Shown here piece by piece: positions 1 through 7,405 of a DNA stretch of 64,000 nucleotides. Position 1 is the first letter of the stretch, and the number at the start of each line of letters is the position of its first letter. The notes beneath the pieces are model-generated. The model saw only the letters and a program-made list of their open reading frames with translations, did not search any database and was not told the DNA's origin. The position numbers and the translations under genes are program-made. Source of the DNA: Paenibacillus sp. JJ-223 (GTDB taxonomy: Bacteria; Bacillota; Bacilli; Paenibacillales; Paenibacillaceae); the NCBI RefSeq assembly GCF_927798175.1, contig NZ_CAKMMP010000005.1, forward strand, positions 1 to 64,000, read 5' to 3'.

Positions 1-638
1 ATTATTAGTGTGTAAATAATTAATCTTCTCATAAATAAAGTCTCATAACTATTGAAATTAACTATGTACATTTTTTTACTGAATCTTAAATACACCCATA
101 CGTTAGCGTAAATCGGTAAAAATAAAAGAAAGTAAAAATATTCTTGATCACTCCATTTTAATTCGGACATGATAAGCAAAGATAAGTACAAAGGGACAAA
201 TAAATAAAAAGTATGAGCTAATTGTTCGATAAAAAGTAATATACGTTTTGCCATGTACGTTTTCCATACTGCTCTATGAACAATCCAACCAATAATTCCA
301 CTTGTTTTGCTTATATTATTTTTATTTCTAAATTCAGTATAGGCGCTTGTTTCTATAACGGTTAAGATTGTAAAAATAAATAGAACGATAACAAATATAA
401 AGGGATATTCAGAGAAAGAAACTAAATATAAACCAATAATTGCAAATGTAACAATTGAAATCAAGAATAAAATTTCAAAAAAATATATCCAATACTTAGA
501 AGATATTTTCTTAGCCAACTTCTTACCTATAAATTCACAAAATGGAACAATTCCCTTCATAAAAATCATACCAAATATTACTGCTAAGATACTTGATACA
601 ACAAGAAAAATTCCGATTATTAAAAAATTATTCAACAC
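1..638 (-). CDS. Multi-pass membrane protein, 3' end beyond window
   Basis: This reading frame is open from a GTG at 638 to the window edge, 212 codons without a stop. A GGAGG lies 8 bases before the GTG. The product has about five hydrophobic stretches, near residues 3-26, 45-68, 73-92, 135-157 and 165-178, with a short basic loop (KKLAKK) after the first. I do not recognise a family. It is very AT-rich, like the other cassette genes. Its start lies 25 bases after the inner (R') end of the repeat at 662, which is the spacing seen for other cassette genes here. Function unknown. Confidence 0.6.
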   Translation of the reverse strand, partial: MLNNFLIIGIFLVVSSILAVIFGMIFMKGIVPFCEFIGKKLAKKISSKYWIYFFEILFLISIVTFAIIGLYLVSFSEYPFIFVIVLFIFTILTVIETSAYTEFRNKNNISKTSGIIGWIVHRAVWKTYMAKRILLFIEQLAHTFYLFVPLYLSLLIMSELKWSDQEYFYFLLFLPIYANVWVYLRFSKKMYIVNFNSYETLFMRRLIIYTLI

Positions 639-661
639 CAATCTTTCCTCCCCTGATCTTC

Positions 662-797
662 TATAACAGTTTCGTCTAAAGTTCCGTATTCACAACATCC
701 GACGAAGTCGGATGTGTCCGCTAAATCAACTTCCTGTTAATATCTACTGCCGGACCGAGGGTACAGCCCAATGCGTGAAAATATTGTTATGCGATGT
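662..797 (-). repeat. attC-like site A
   Basis: The left end is TATAAC with a 12-bp insertion before the GTATTCAC arm. The right end is GCGTGAAAATATTGTTAT. One internal hairpin, ATCCGAC-gaa-GTCGGAT, is perfect, and a short CCGGAC/GGG..CCC segment remains. It separates the gene at 798 from the membrane gene that starts at 638. Confidence 0.7.
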
Positions 798-1508
798 TCA
801 TCGCTTCGAAGCACTACTTACACAAGTTATTAGATGATCTTGCAATAATTGTAGCGATATTTTAAAGCCTTCTCTTATGTCTACAAGATCATGCAATGTT
901 ATATACTTTTTAGAATCCTCAAAGCTTTTCAAATTTCCCTTCATAATTATAATATTCATGTTGTTCTCATTAGTAATATCAAGAGCAATATATGGTGCTC
1001 CATTATGAATAAAGAAATTTCTACTTTCATCGAGGGTCTTGAACCACGATGTGTCGCTTGAAGCAACTCTGAGTATTCTTGCTAACTCTTGTCCTGTATT
1101 TTCTTTTTTAATAAATATCCCCATTGCGGCATATAACTCATAAATATACTGACCAAATAATTCGCAGCAGGAGTTGATCTCAAACAAAAATGCATCGATA
1201 TCGATTAATAGATCCAGCTTTAGACCATCGTTTATGCAAAGAGCATATCCTTCTTTGTCCCGTGTGAAAATATGCTCTTCAGATACATTCATTATTTCTT
1301 TACTTAACAGTTGTATACTATTAGTAAGTCTTTTTAATAGTCGGTCTATCAGATCTAGTCTTATTGCTATTGACATGGAGAAATCATAAAAATCATCACT
1401 AGGTGTAGCAATACGTCCTTCTTTTGTTGCTTTATGAATTTCTGTAATAATTCTCAGACCCCATTTATTTCTGAATATACACTCAAAATGAACCCATTTC
1501 TCTATCAT
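798..1508 (-). CDS. Hypothetical protein with HEPN-like RX4H motif
   Basis: The protein has 236 residues and is mostly helical. A motif R-N-F-F-I-H near residue 165 has the R-X4-H spacing of HEPN ribonucleases, followed by NGAPYIA. The start has AAGGAATTAAACTAA before the ATG. The stop codon sits right beside the R'' end of repeat A, as expected for an integron-type cassette. HEPN domains are common in toxin-antitoxin and abortive-infection proteins, but one short motif is weak evidence. No antitoxin-like partner is adjacent. Treat it as an unknown helical protein with a possible HEPN fold. Confidence 0.6.
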   Translation of the reverse strand: MIEKWVHFECIFRNKWGLRIITEIHKATKEGRIATPSDDFYDFSMSIAIRLDLIDRLLKRLTNSIQLLSKEIMNVSEEHIFTRDKEGYALCINDGLKLDLLIDIDAFLFEINSCCELFGQYIYELYAAMGIFIKKENTGQELARILRVASSDTSWFKTLDESRNFFIHNGAPYIALDITNENNMNIIIMKGNLKSFEDSKKYITLHDLVDIREGFKISLQLLQDHLITCVSSASKR

Positions 1509-1536
1509 TTAGTTTAATTCCTTTCACATGAATTTC

Positions 1537-1633
1537 GCATAACCTTTTCCTGATTCACGAACCTCTCCAGAGGTTATCTGCCGTAAAGGAAGATCAAGGA
1601 ACTTACGACACTGCGGGAATCAAATGTTAGCTG
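1537..1633 (-). repeat. attC-like site B (degenerate)
   Basis: The left end GCATAAC...GATTCACG and right end GGGAATC...GTTAGC pair across about 95 bp. The hairpin ACCTCTcCAGAGGT is inside. The arms are less perfect than at most other copies. Confidence 0.55.
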
Positions 1634-1760
1634 AGGTGTTGTAGTCATCTATTCCAACACTTTCCTAATGTATTCATTTTTATCATTGAGTAATTCTTAC
1701 AATTGGCAGATTCGATATGCAAATTCTTTTATTGGAAGGGCTTTTATATGTTTATTTTCT

Positions 1761-2252
1761 TTACTGTCTCTTGTTAAGAAAATCGTTATAAGCTTCTTGA
1801 TGTAGTATATCCATATTCCGACGTTCTTCTATTATTAAATCAATAATGCTCAATAATTGATTTAAACTTTTTGAACTTCTCGAATAACTTCTAAACATCA
1901 ATAGCATCTTAATCAATACATATCCGATAAGTAGAATTAATATTGGAGAGAACAATCCTGTGAGCTTATATAATCCTAATTGCTCTCTCAGAATAGTAAA
2001 AACAATTGTAAAAACTGCCAACATTGTCGCGATCATACTAGTGAACAAAGAATTTTGTTTATAATCTTCTACCAGAGAGCTAACTTCAGTTCGTATTACC
2101 TGCATATTAGCTAGGTTATAGTCAGTAAAATGACCCTTTAACTTATTAAGTTTTACCACATTATTATATATGTTGTTTGATTCTTCCAATTTTAAGTTAT
2201 CAATTAATTCTAAATATTTATCTACTTGCAATTTTTTTCCGAAAAGCTTCAT
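1761..2252 (-). CDS. Small membrane protein, unknown function
   Basis: I chose the internal ATG (MKLFGKK) because AAGGAA lies 8-9 bases before it; an ATG three codons earlier has no ribosome binding site. The product has about 163 residues. It has a soluble helical N-terminus of about 70 residues, two adjacent hydrophobic segments near residues 72-92 and 98-116 (LFTSMIATMLAVFTIVFTI and LFSPILILLIGYVLIKMLL), then a helical charged tail. The topology resembles small phage-defence or SMODS-associated membrane effectors, but I see no motif that proves this. It lies between repeats B and C1 and is probably a single-gene cassette. Confidence 0.6.
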   Translation of the reverse strand: MKLFGKKLQVDKYLELIDNLKLEESNNIYNNVVKLNKLKGHFTDYNLANMQVIRTEVSSLVEDYKQNSLFTSMIATMLAVFTIVFTILREQLGLYKLTGLFSPILILLIGYVLIKMLLMFRSYSRSSKSLNQLLSIIDLIIEERRNMDILHQEAYNDFLNKRQ

Positions 2253-2355
2253 GATTCTCATTCCTTTGTTTTAATATTCATCATGATTTAAAAAAGTCCG
2301 AAGAGTCTTATCGACTGATTGGTCCGTTTTATTCTTAGCCATTTACAACGAATTT

Positions 2356-2517
2356 CTCATAACGTTTTGTATTGACGACGTCCTGGCCCCTTAGAGTCCT
2401 GCTTATAGTTGTGAAGCTTGCCGAACACCTAATGCAGTGACGTCCCGACGGGCTTAGGGGGGGCTGGATGTGGTCACTCGCTTCTCAGAGTGGCCCAGAG
2501 CGACAAAATGGTGTTAG
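2356..2517 (-). repeat. attC-like site C1 (long variant)
   Basis: The left end is CATAACGTTTTGTATTGACG and the right end is CGACAAAATGGTGTTAGC. The centre is a different, longer type from the cloverleaf copies. From 2402 onward it matches the site at 28103-28217, so these two copies share descent. Confidence 0.6.
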
Positions 2518-2574
2518 CCGAATGAAGTTCTAGAAGTAGCCATTGTATTTAAGGCGTTCTCAAAATAGCTATAT
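2516..2574 (-). pseudogene. 3' remnant of a nucleotidyltransferase cassette
   Basis: These 59 bases match the last 19 codons or so of the nucleotidyltransferase gene at 28212-28982, including the same stop position inside the R'' box of the repeat. The rest of the gene is missing; 2575-2610 has no recognisable coding content. The match continues into the attC-like site on the other side (2402-2574 against 28103-28272), so this is what is left of a duplicated or once-inserted cassette. Confidence 0.7.
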
Positions 2575-2610
2575 GTCATTGATAACCTTCCCTTCCATAC
2601 ACAGATTTCA

Positions 2611-2707
2611 CTTAACGTTTCTATATTCACGACTCAGCATATGCTGAGTGTCCCGGCGTTGCCCGACCAAGGACGACTGTCCACAGCGTGAATAATATGT
2701 TATCTGT
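2611..2707 (-). repeat. attC-like site C2 (cloverleaf type)
   Basis: CTTAACGTTTCTATATTCACG on the left (outer stem from 2611) pairs with GCGTGAATAATATGTTAT on the right. Internal hairpins are ACTCAGC-atat-GCTGAGT, then CCGGC..GCCCG, then GGAC-gact-GTCC. Confidence 0.75.
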
Positions 2708-2718
2708 AATGCCGTTTT

Positions 2719-3255
2719 TCAAAGTATCCTTTTTCCTTCTTTAAACCATATTAGTTCAGGTTTTTTGAAATTCTCCATTCCAGTTTCAAATTCAATAAAT
2801 AAGCCCCAATCATATTCTAAGTTATTGTATCTTTCTTTATCCGTATAACATTCTAATTTTTTGAAATCAAAGCTTCTATCAAGTTTATTTGTCGATTTTT
2901 TAATCTCTATCACTAAGTAGTTATTAGTATTCTCCCCTCTCCGGTGGATTACTATATCCGGAAAAATTGATAACCCCATATATTCCGTGTCGCCATAAAC
3001 AATGTCTTTTGTAAAATCCTTTTTGAGTTTTTCACATTCTGACTCTAAAACATAGATTCTTTTCTGTTTGTTCATTTCGTCAATATTTCTATTGTACTCA
3101 CAATCCACATTGTACTCTTGGAATTCTTCTTGAAGATATAATGCTAACTTATGTGCGATTGTTCTTTCATTTAAATCATGACTTAACAAATGACGATCTT
3201 TTTCACACAGCTCCGAAATAGCTATATTAATTCCCTTTATTATTGTTAGATCCAT
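2719..3255 (-). CDS. PD-(D/E)XK-type nuclease-like protein
   Basis: The product has 178 residues. The segment FPDIVIHRRG followed about 10 residues later by LVIEIKK gives the PD...(D/E)XK spacing of restriction-endonuclease-fold proteins, with P-D near residue 98, E-I-K-K near 116. An RTIAHKLALYLQ helix precedes it, as in many small stand-alone family members of unknown role. The ribosome binding site AGGGAG is 7-8 bases from the ATG. No methyltransferase or motor protein is adjacent, so a classical restriction system is not indicated. It sits alone between repeats C2 and D as a single-gene cassette. The nuclease fold is well supported by the motif; activity is inference. Confidence 0.7.
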   Translation of the reverse strand: MDLTIIKGINIAISELCEKDRHLLSHDLNERTIAHKLALYLQEEFQEYNVDCEYNRNIDEMNKQKRIYVLESECEKLKKDFTKDIVYGDTEYMGLSIFPDIVIHRRGENTNNYLVIEIKKSTNKLDRSFDFKKLECYTDKERYNNLEYDWGLFIEFETGMENFKKPELIWFKEGKRIL

Positions 3256-3288
3256 TTTCTCACTCCCTTTTTATGTTTTGGGCATTAC

Positions 3289-3387
3289 TGATAACGTTAA
3301 CTGGTATTCACGACCCAGCGCATGCTGGGTATCCGGCGACAGCTGGACCAAGGGCCTATGCCCGAAGCTTGAATATTATGTTATCTT
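3289..3387 (-). repeat. attC-like site D (cloverleaf type)
   Basis: Left TGATAACG...GTATTCACG pairs with right GCTTGAATATTATGTTATC. Three hairpins follow in order: ACCCAGC-gcat-GCTGGGT, CCGGC-gaca-GCTGG, GGGC-ctat-GCCC. It shows the common structure clearly. Confidence 0.8.
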
Positions 3388-3411
3388 ATGTATTCGCCTT
3401 CTTGAGCTACC

Positions 3412-4224
3412 CTAATCAATATACGGAATTTCTTTAAGGCTTTTATTTCGCATTGAAAATTCATTTAATTCTTTTCTACTTAGTTGTCTTCGAGGATCCA
3501 TCTTTAATTGATTACTTCTGTATTCGAGGTAATCAAACTGAGATTTTGAGGGGTCAAACCAGTATTTATTTTTGTTGCTTTCTATTACACTTGCACCAGT
3601 TAGAGAAATAAACGATTCAAGCTGTTTTTGGCGTTCAAATATATTTGTATTTTCTCCCCAACCCATAATGATAAACATGTATGAACGAATATACACCATT
3701 CTAAATAATTCAGGACTTCTCGCACCATATAACGGAAACAAATATGTAGCAGCGAATATGTTTGGAGGAAATTGTTCTCCTTCGTGTACTGATACCTTCA
3801 TAACATTACCTAATAATAAGGTGTATAATTTAGGATTATTTCCTTCACCCAAAATGTATGGTATGTAACTTTCAAACTCAGCTGTAGATGTTTTATATGC
3901 TCGAGCTGCATTGTAAGATATTTTAAGTATCCATCTTAAAAGCAAATCGTAGTCGTACTCGAACTCAATAGGTTGAGTACGAATAAAACTATCAAAATAG
4001 TTGTCACATAAATCCTTTGCATAGGTATCTAATCCAGATAAAATTACGTTATTACAATATTGGCAAACATCTTTAATTTGATCGGCTGACAATGTATATT
4101 TTCCTATTCCACCATTATAACCAAATTTATAGTCTGGGTTTTTCTTGAATAAAAAGTCCGGAAAAACATGTTCTTTAGTTAATGGTTCGTCTTTGTGCGA
4201 CTTGCAATAACTACAAATTTTCAT
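3412..4224 (-). CDS. HNH-type endonuclease-like protein
   Basis: The start is the ATG at 4224, with GGAGAG 6 bases upstream; the longer open frame runs back through IS sequence and is not native. The 270-residue product begins with a C-S-Y-C pair and KEHVFPDFLF, then C-Q-Y-C-N near residue 50. This is the zinc-knuckle plus E-H-V-x-P pattern of HNH/McrA-like proteins of the type that start with a CxxC and an 'EHV(I/F)P' box. The rest is unknown. The gene is between repeat D and an IS30 remnant, which has landed about 20 bases before its start and may have removed its own attC. Confidence 0.6.
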   Translation of the reverse strand: MKICSYCKSHKDEPLTKEHVFPDFLFKKNPDYKFGYNGGIGKYTLSADQIKDVCQYCNNVILSGLDTYAKDLCDNYFDSFIRTQPIEFEYDYDLLLRWILKISYNAARAYKTSTAEFESYIPYILGEGNNPKLYTLLLGNVMKVSVHEGEQFPPNIFAATYLFPLYGARSPELFRMVYIRSYMFIIMGWGENTNIFERQKQLESFISLTGASVIESNKNKYWFDPSKSQFDYLEYRSNQLKMDPRRQLSRKELNEFSMRNKSLKEIPYID

Positions 4225-4245
4225 AATTGCTCTCCTTTTCATTTG

Positions 4246-4535
4246 ACGGGTTGTAATATGAAGTGCGACACGTACTGGAAATAAAAAGACAAAGGGCCCA
4301 TGGCCGGATTGGTGTAGAATGAAGTCACCACAACAACCATTCACACAAGGAGAATCCACCATGAGCTACACACATCTTAGCATAATCGAGCGAAGCAAGC
4401 TAGAAATCCTCCACCAGCAGGGGAAAAGTACCAGAGCGATTGCCCAGGAACTTGGCAGACATCATGCACCATTGGCCGGGAACTCCGCCGAAATACAGCA
4501 GAACACTCGTACTGCGCGGAAAACTCTCAAGAGAG
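4246..4535 (+). mobile_element. IS30-family remnant, 5' end
   Basis: A terminal-repeat-like sequence (TTGTAATATGAAGTGCGACA) begins near 4250. It is followed by AAGGAG and an ATG at 4361 encoding MSYTHLSIIERSKLEILHQQ, the typical N-terminal helix-turn-helix start of IS30-family transposases. A one-base deletion near 4466 (HHA then out of frame) shifts the frame; the other frame then reads RELRRNTAEHS, the expected continuation. The element ends near 4535 where a minus-strand cassette gene begins, so most of the transposase is gone. It cannot be active. Confidence 0.8.
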
Positions 4536-4612
4536 CTAAACTGTGTAATCTCTGGCATCGTACACTCTTGTGTTTTACATTTCTCACAATACTCTAATTC
4601 TAAGAAATTCAT
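4530..4612 (-). pseudogene. 5' fragment of an unknown cassette gene
   Basis: An ATG at 4612 with AGGGAGC upstream starts MNFLELEYCEKCKTQECTMP, which contains a possible zinc knuckle (CxxC...C). The frame runs about 28 codons into the IS30 remnant junction near 4530. The rest of this gene, including its own repeat, has been lost. Without the remainder the family cannot be named. Confidence 0.55.
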
Positions 4613-4638
4613 TTTTTTTGCTCCCTTGATTAGATTTC

Positions 4639-4755
4639 TGATAACGTTCCTGTATTCATAAACCCCAAAGGGGTTTTCTCCTGATATTCCTCTTCGAAAT
4701 CCTTCCCGCAGACCAAGGCTCCTACAGAGCTGCTGCTTGAATATATTGTTAAACG
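4639..4755 (-). repeat. attC-like site E (GTCTGC-type centre)
   Basis: The outer arms are TGATAACG...GTATTCA and TGAATATATTGTTAAAC; the right end fits GTTRRRY exactly. The centre has AACCCCaaaGGGGTT and a GCAGACC..GGCTCctacaGAGC part, resembling site L at 20441 rather than the three-hairpin type. Confidence 0.7.
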
Positions 4756-4782
4756 AATTCATTGTACTGAGTATCCGCATTA

Positions 4783-5391
4783 CTAAATTCTCGTTGTAAT
4801 ATAATCCATTTTTTTGATAAAATTTTCTCTCAGTTCATAATTACTATTGTTATTTAGTCTCTCCAAGTATTCTTGGTATTCGTTAAGTAATTCATCTTTA
4901 AATTTAATTACATCTAAACTAATTCCGTTTTCGATTTCAATAATCATGTTTTCTTGTTCAAAAGTAAGCTGAGTATTTCTTTTTGTCTGCGCTTGATGCA
5001 ATATTCCATTTCTAATATCTGAATAAAAAAAACTGGCTGTTCTTCGTGTAAAATAGCCCCCGAAATAATTACTTTTAGTCAAAAATTGTACAAATGCTTC
5101 TTTATGTCCTCTGAAAACTGTAACATCAAGCCCATTATAAAACTGATGAAGCGTTTCAATAAGCAAACTACATAATGCCATTGTGCTAAAACTATAATCA
5201 ATATATCTATAATTTGCCGTTATGTTATCAGAATATTCTTGTATCAGAAGTAGAAACCTTCCTTCAATTCGATCTGAAAATATGTTTATCGCTCGCTGCC
5301 AAGTTTGCTCATCACTTGTTAAAGATAAATTCAATGCTAAGTAATCTTCAAGATAGTATCTTGGTGAAATATATACTCTGTCCTTAAACAT
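4783..5391 (-). CDS. Hypothetical protein with HEPN-like RX4H motif
   Basis: The product has 202 residues and AGAGGG is 5-6 bases upstream of the ATG. A segment S-D-I-R-N-G-I-L-H-Q-A near residue 127 gives R-X4-H, the catalytic spacing of HEPN ribonucleases, and the surrounding sequence is helical. I cannot place it in a named family. It is a single-gene cassette between repeats E and F. The second HEPN-like cassette in 5 kb (see 798-1508) makes a defence or toxin role worth testing, but the claim rests on a short motif. Confidence 0.55.
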   Translation of the reverse strand: MFKDRVYISPRYYLEDYLALNLSLTSDEQTWQRAINIFSDRIEGRFLLLIQEYSDNITANYRYIDYSFSTMALCSLLIETLHQFYNGLDVTVFRGHKEAFVQFLTKSNYFGGYFTRRTASFFYSDIRNGILHQAQTKRNTQLTFEQENMIIEIENGISLDVIKFKDELLNEYQEYLERLNNNSNYELRENFIKKMDYITTRI

Positions 5392-5422
5392 TTTTAATCC
5401 CTCTCCGTCTTTGATGATTTCG

Positions 5423-5546
5423 TTTAACGTTCCCGCGATTCCCGCTGTCCCCCTCTTTTAACGCCTTAGCGGAAAAAGTGTCGCGGTGCTTGCTTCGCAA
5501 AAACCGCGACATCAAGGGGAATGGTGGGAATCGACGTGTTATGGGA
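5423..5546 (-). repeat. attC-like site F (divergent)
   Basis: Outer arms GTTTAACG...CGATTCCC and GGGAATCGACGTGTTATGG pair. The centre holds a strong hairpin with arms TGTCGCGG and CCGCGACA. The inner arm sequence differs from other copies on both sides together, so pairing is kept. Confidence 0.65.
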
Positions 5547-5569
5547 TGATTTCACCAGATATTATGTTT

Positions 5570-6364
5570 TTATCTATAAGTACTATATCCTTCAACTAGA
5601 TTAGAAACATAATCACACACTCTATCGTAATTAATTATATTTAAATTCGTTGATTCAATAATTATTCTATTTTTTCGATCTCTATCATTTGTCTCCATTT
5701 GATTTCTTCTGCTAATCACTAAACAATAGTGAATCCTTGTAATAGGAACATTTATGCCTTTCTCAGTAAATTTATGCTCATTAAAAAATGTTGTATTATT
5801 TGATTCCATCCACTCTTTCCATTGATTAATCTGACCTAAGCCAGAATTAGCCGATGCTGATAATTTATAACCATCAGTTAAAACAAATGTTGAAGCCGGT
5901 GATTCGAATTCAACAAGGATTAAGCTGTATCCATCAGAGTTTCTACCACATAAAACATAATCTGCTTGCATGCTACTTCCTAACTTCATTTCTGGAAAGA
6001 GATACGTCTCTTTGTGACCAAAATTATACTCTTTAAATATTGAAGCCGGGATAAACCACTTTCTATTTTTCTTAATGTAATCTTGAATATCATGCTCATT
6101 TTTCGCAGAATTAATGACCTTCCTTAGTGCATTTACTTCTAAATCTACAGATGTTCTATCTCTATGATAATGCCATACAACATTATTGGGAAATTTAGTA
6201 TTGAAGTTATAAATAAACTTTCTCGTCTCATCATCAAACTTTTCAATTGGATCGGAAGCTTTGGAAAAATCAATTTGTCCCTGACTCCAAAATTCATTAT
6301 ATTCTTTAATAGCTGCTACGTATTTTCCTGTTGGTTTAGTATAATCAACTTCATATAAGTTCAT
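5570..6364 (-). CDS. Shedu-like (DUF4263) nuclease-fold protein
   Basis: I chose the ATG at 6364 because GGAGG lies 6 bases upstream; the longer frame runs into repeat G. The 264-residue product has the DUF4263 pattern of Shedu anti-phage proteins: a KNRKWFIP segment (flavoured like 'HPWLF'), then Q-A-D-Y-V-L, then L-I-L-V-E-F-E-S-P, then a glycine/serine stretch and G-Q-I-N-Q-W-K-E-W-M, and finally a VISRR box. In Shedu the core is a PD-(D/E)XK nuclease. Here the usual E-x-K reads E-F-E, so the catalytic lysine may be replaced or moved. It stands alone as a cassette, as Shedu proteins often do. Confidence 0.75.
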   Translation of the reverse strand: MNLYEVDYTKPTGKYVAAIKEYNEFWSQGQIDFSKASDPIEKFDDETRKFIYNFNTKFPNNVVWHYHRDRTSVDLEVNALRKVINSAKNEHDIQDYIKKNRKWFIPASIFKEYNFGHKETYLFPEMKLGSSMQADYVLCGRNSDGYSLILVEFESPASTFVLTDGYKLSASANSGLGQINQWKEWMESNNTTFFNEHKFTEKGINVPITRIHYCLVISRRNQMETNDRDRKNRIIIESTNLNIINYDRVCDYVSNLVEGYSTYR

Positions 6365-6424
6365 ATAATTCCTCCATATATTGATTTTATCAATTATATC
6401 TTTATTTGCTTTGGTGAACTTGTC

Positions 6425-6551
6425 CCATAACGTTTCCGCATTCACGACATCCACCAAAGGTGAATGTGTCCCGGCAATTGCTTCCTTGCTCTTACTTCCA
6501 GGACCAAGGATCGGCGAGGCCGGTCCACAGCGTGAATGTTATGTTATAGGA
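6425..6551 (-). repeat. attC-like site G
   Basis: CCCATAACG...GCATTCACG on the left pairs with GCGTGAATGTTATGTTATAGG on the right. A CACC-aaa-GGTG hairpin and a GGACC...GGTCC pair lie inside. About 125 bp, longer than the standard copies. Confidence 0.7.
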
Positions 6552-6578
6552 TGTCTGGCACTTCTTTGAAATGCATAC

Positions 6579-7175
6579 TCATTGCTCACCATCTTTTGTA
6601 CTATCCTTATTCATTGAATTACGCTCTATCTCATCGATTAAATTAAATAGCCATGTCTTGATACCATTAATATAGTCAGTCATCTTCTCTTTCCGAAGAT
6701 CTACATTTTTTGAAATAGGTATATTATAGAGAGACTCAACTGGTACATGGATTCCACCACGATGTTTTATAGCATTTGAATCATCTCTTACATTAATTAC
6801 ATGATTCCATCCCGGGAGTTTATCATAATAAATTCCGTCATGTTTAAGAGTATTTAATAAAGTAGATCTAGATGCTTTCAATTGCTTTTGAATCTCTAAT
6901 ATATCCAACGTATCTTCATGAAAATTCGAAATATTATTTACAAAGCATAACAACGCAAAATCTACTATATTATTCAATTTATTTATTGTTGATTCAAAAG
7001 TTAACATGAGAGAGGTTATAGACAATTCATAATCTGACATTTTACCGTCTGATGATACAAATATATCAGTTTGGGTATTATTATAACTTTTATTCAAAAA
7101 ATGATTTGAGGCATTTTCTAAAAAAAATACAAGTGTTTGAAATTCCCATTCAAAAAAAACTTTAAATTTCTTCAT
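6579..7175 (-). CDS. Hypothetical cassette protein
   Basis: The second ATG (MKKFKVFF) is preferred, with GGAG 6 bases before it; an ATG four codons upstream lacks a site. About 198 residues, helical and charged. A segment V-R-D-D-S-N-A-I-K-H-R-G-G near residue 146 resembles the R...H region of some HEPN proteins, but the spacing is longer than usual, so I do not assign it. The C-terminus ends in a charged tail. No adjacent partner; single-gene cassette between repeats G and H. Function unknown. Confidence 0.55.
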   Translation of the reverse strand: MKKFKVFFEWEFQTLVFFLENASNHFLNKSYNNTQTDIFVSSDGKMSDYELSITSLMLTFESTINKLNNIVDFALLCFVNNISNFHEDTLDILEIQKQLKASRSTLLNTLKHDGIYYDKLPGWNHVINVRDDSNAIKHRGGIHVPVESLYNIPISKNVDLRKEKMTDYINGIKTWLFNLIDEIERNSMNKDSTKDGEQ

Positions 7176-7213
7176 CTTCTTCTCCATTTTTCATTTATGT
7201 ATTTGCCGGATTT

Positions 7214-7364
7214 CCCGTAACATTCCTGTATTAACGAAATTCACCAGCCTTAGATAGGCTCTTATCTTAGGCTAGGGGAGTTGTTGGCTGAGCTACTTCT
7301 TCGAATTTTTCCTTCTGACAACTAAGGGGATTAATCCCGTAGCGTGAATATTTTGTTATATGAT
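7214..7364 (-). repeat. attC-like site H (long variant)
   Basis: Arms CCGTAACATTCCTGTATTAACG and GCGTGAATATTTTGTTATAT are joined across about 150 bp (quoted in part; outer pairing TAAC/GTTA). The centre contains AGCCT-tagat-AGGCT and AGTTGT...ACAACT. Confidence 0.65.
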
Positions 7365-7405
7365 GTCTGTTCCTACTTTGAACTACTTATAACGCTTGTC
7401 TAATT

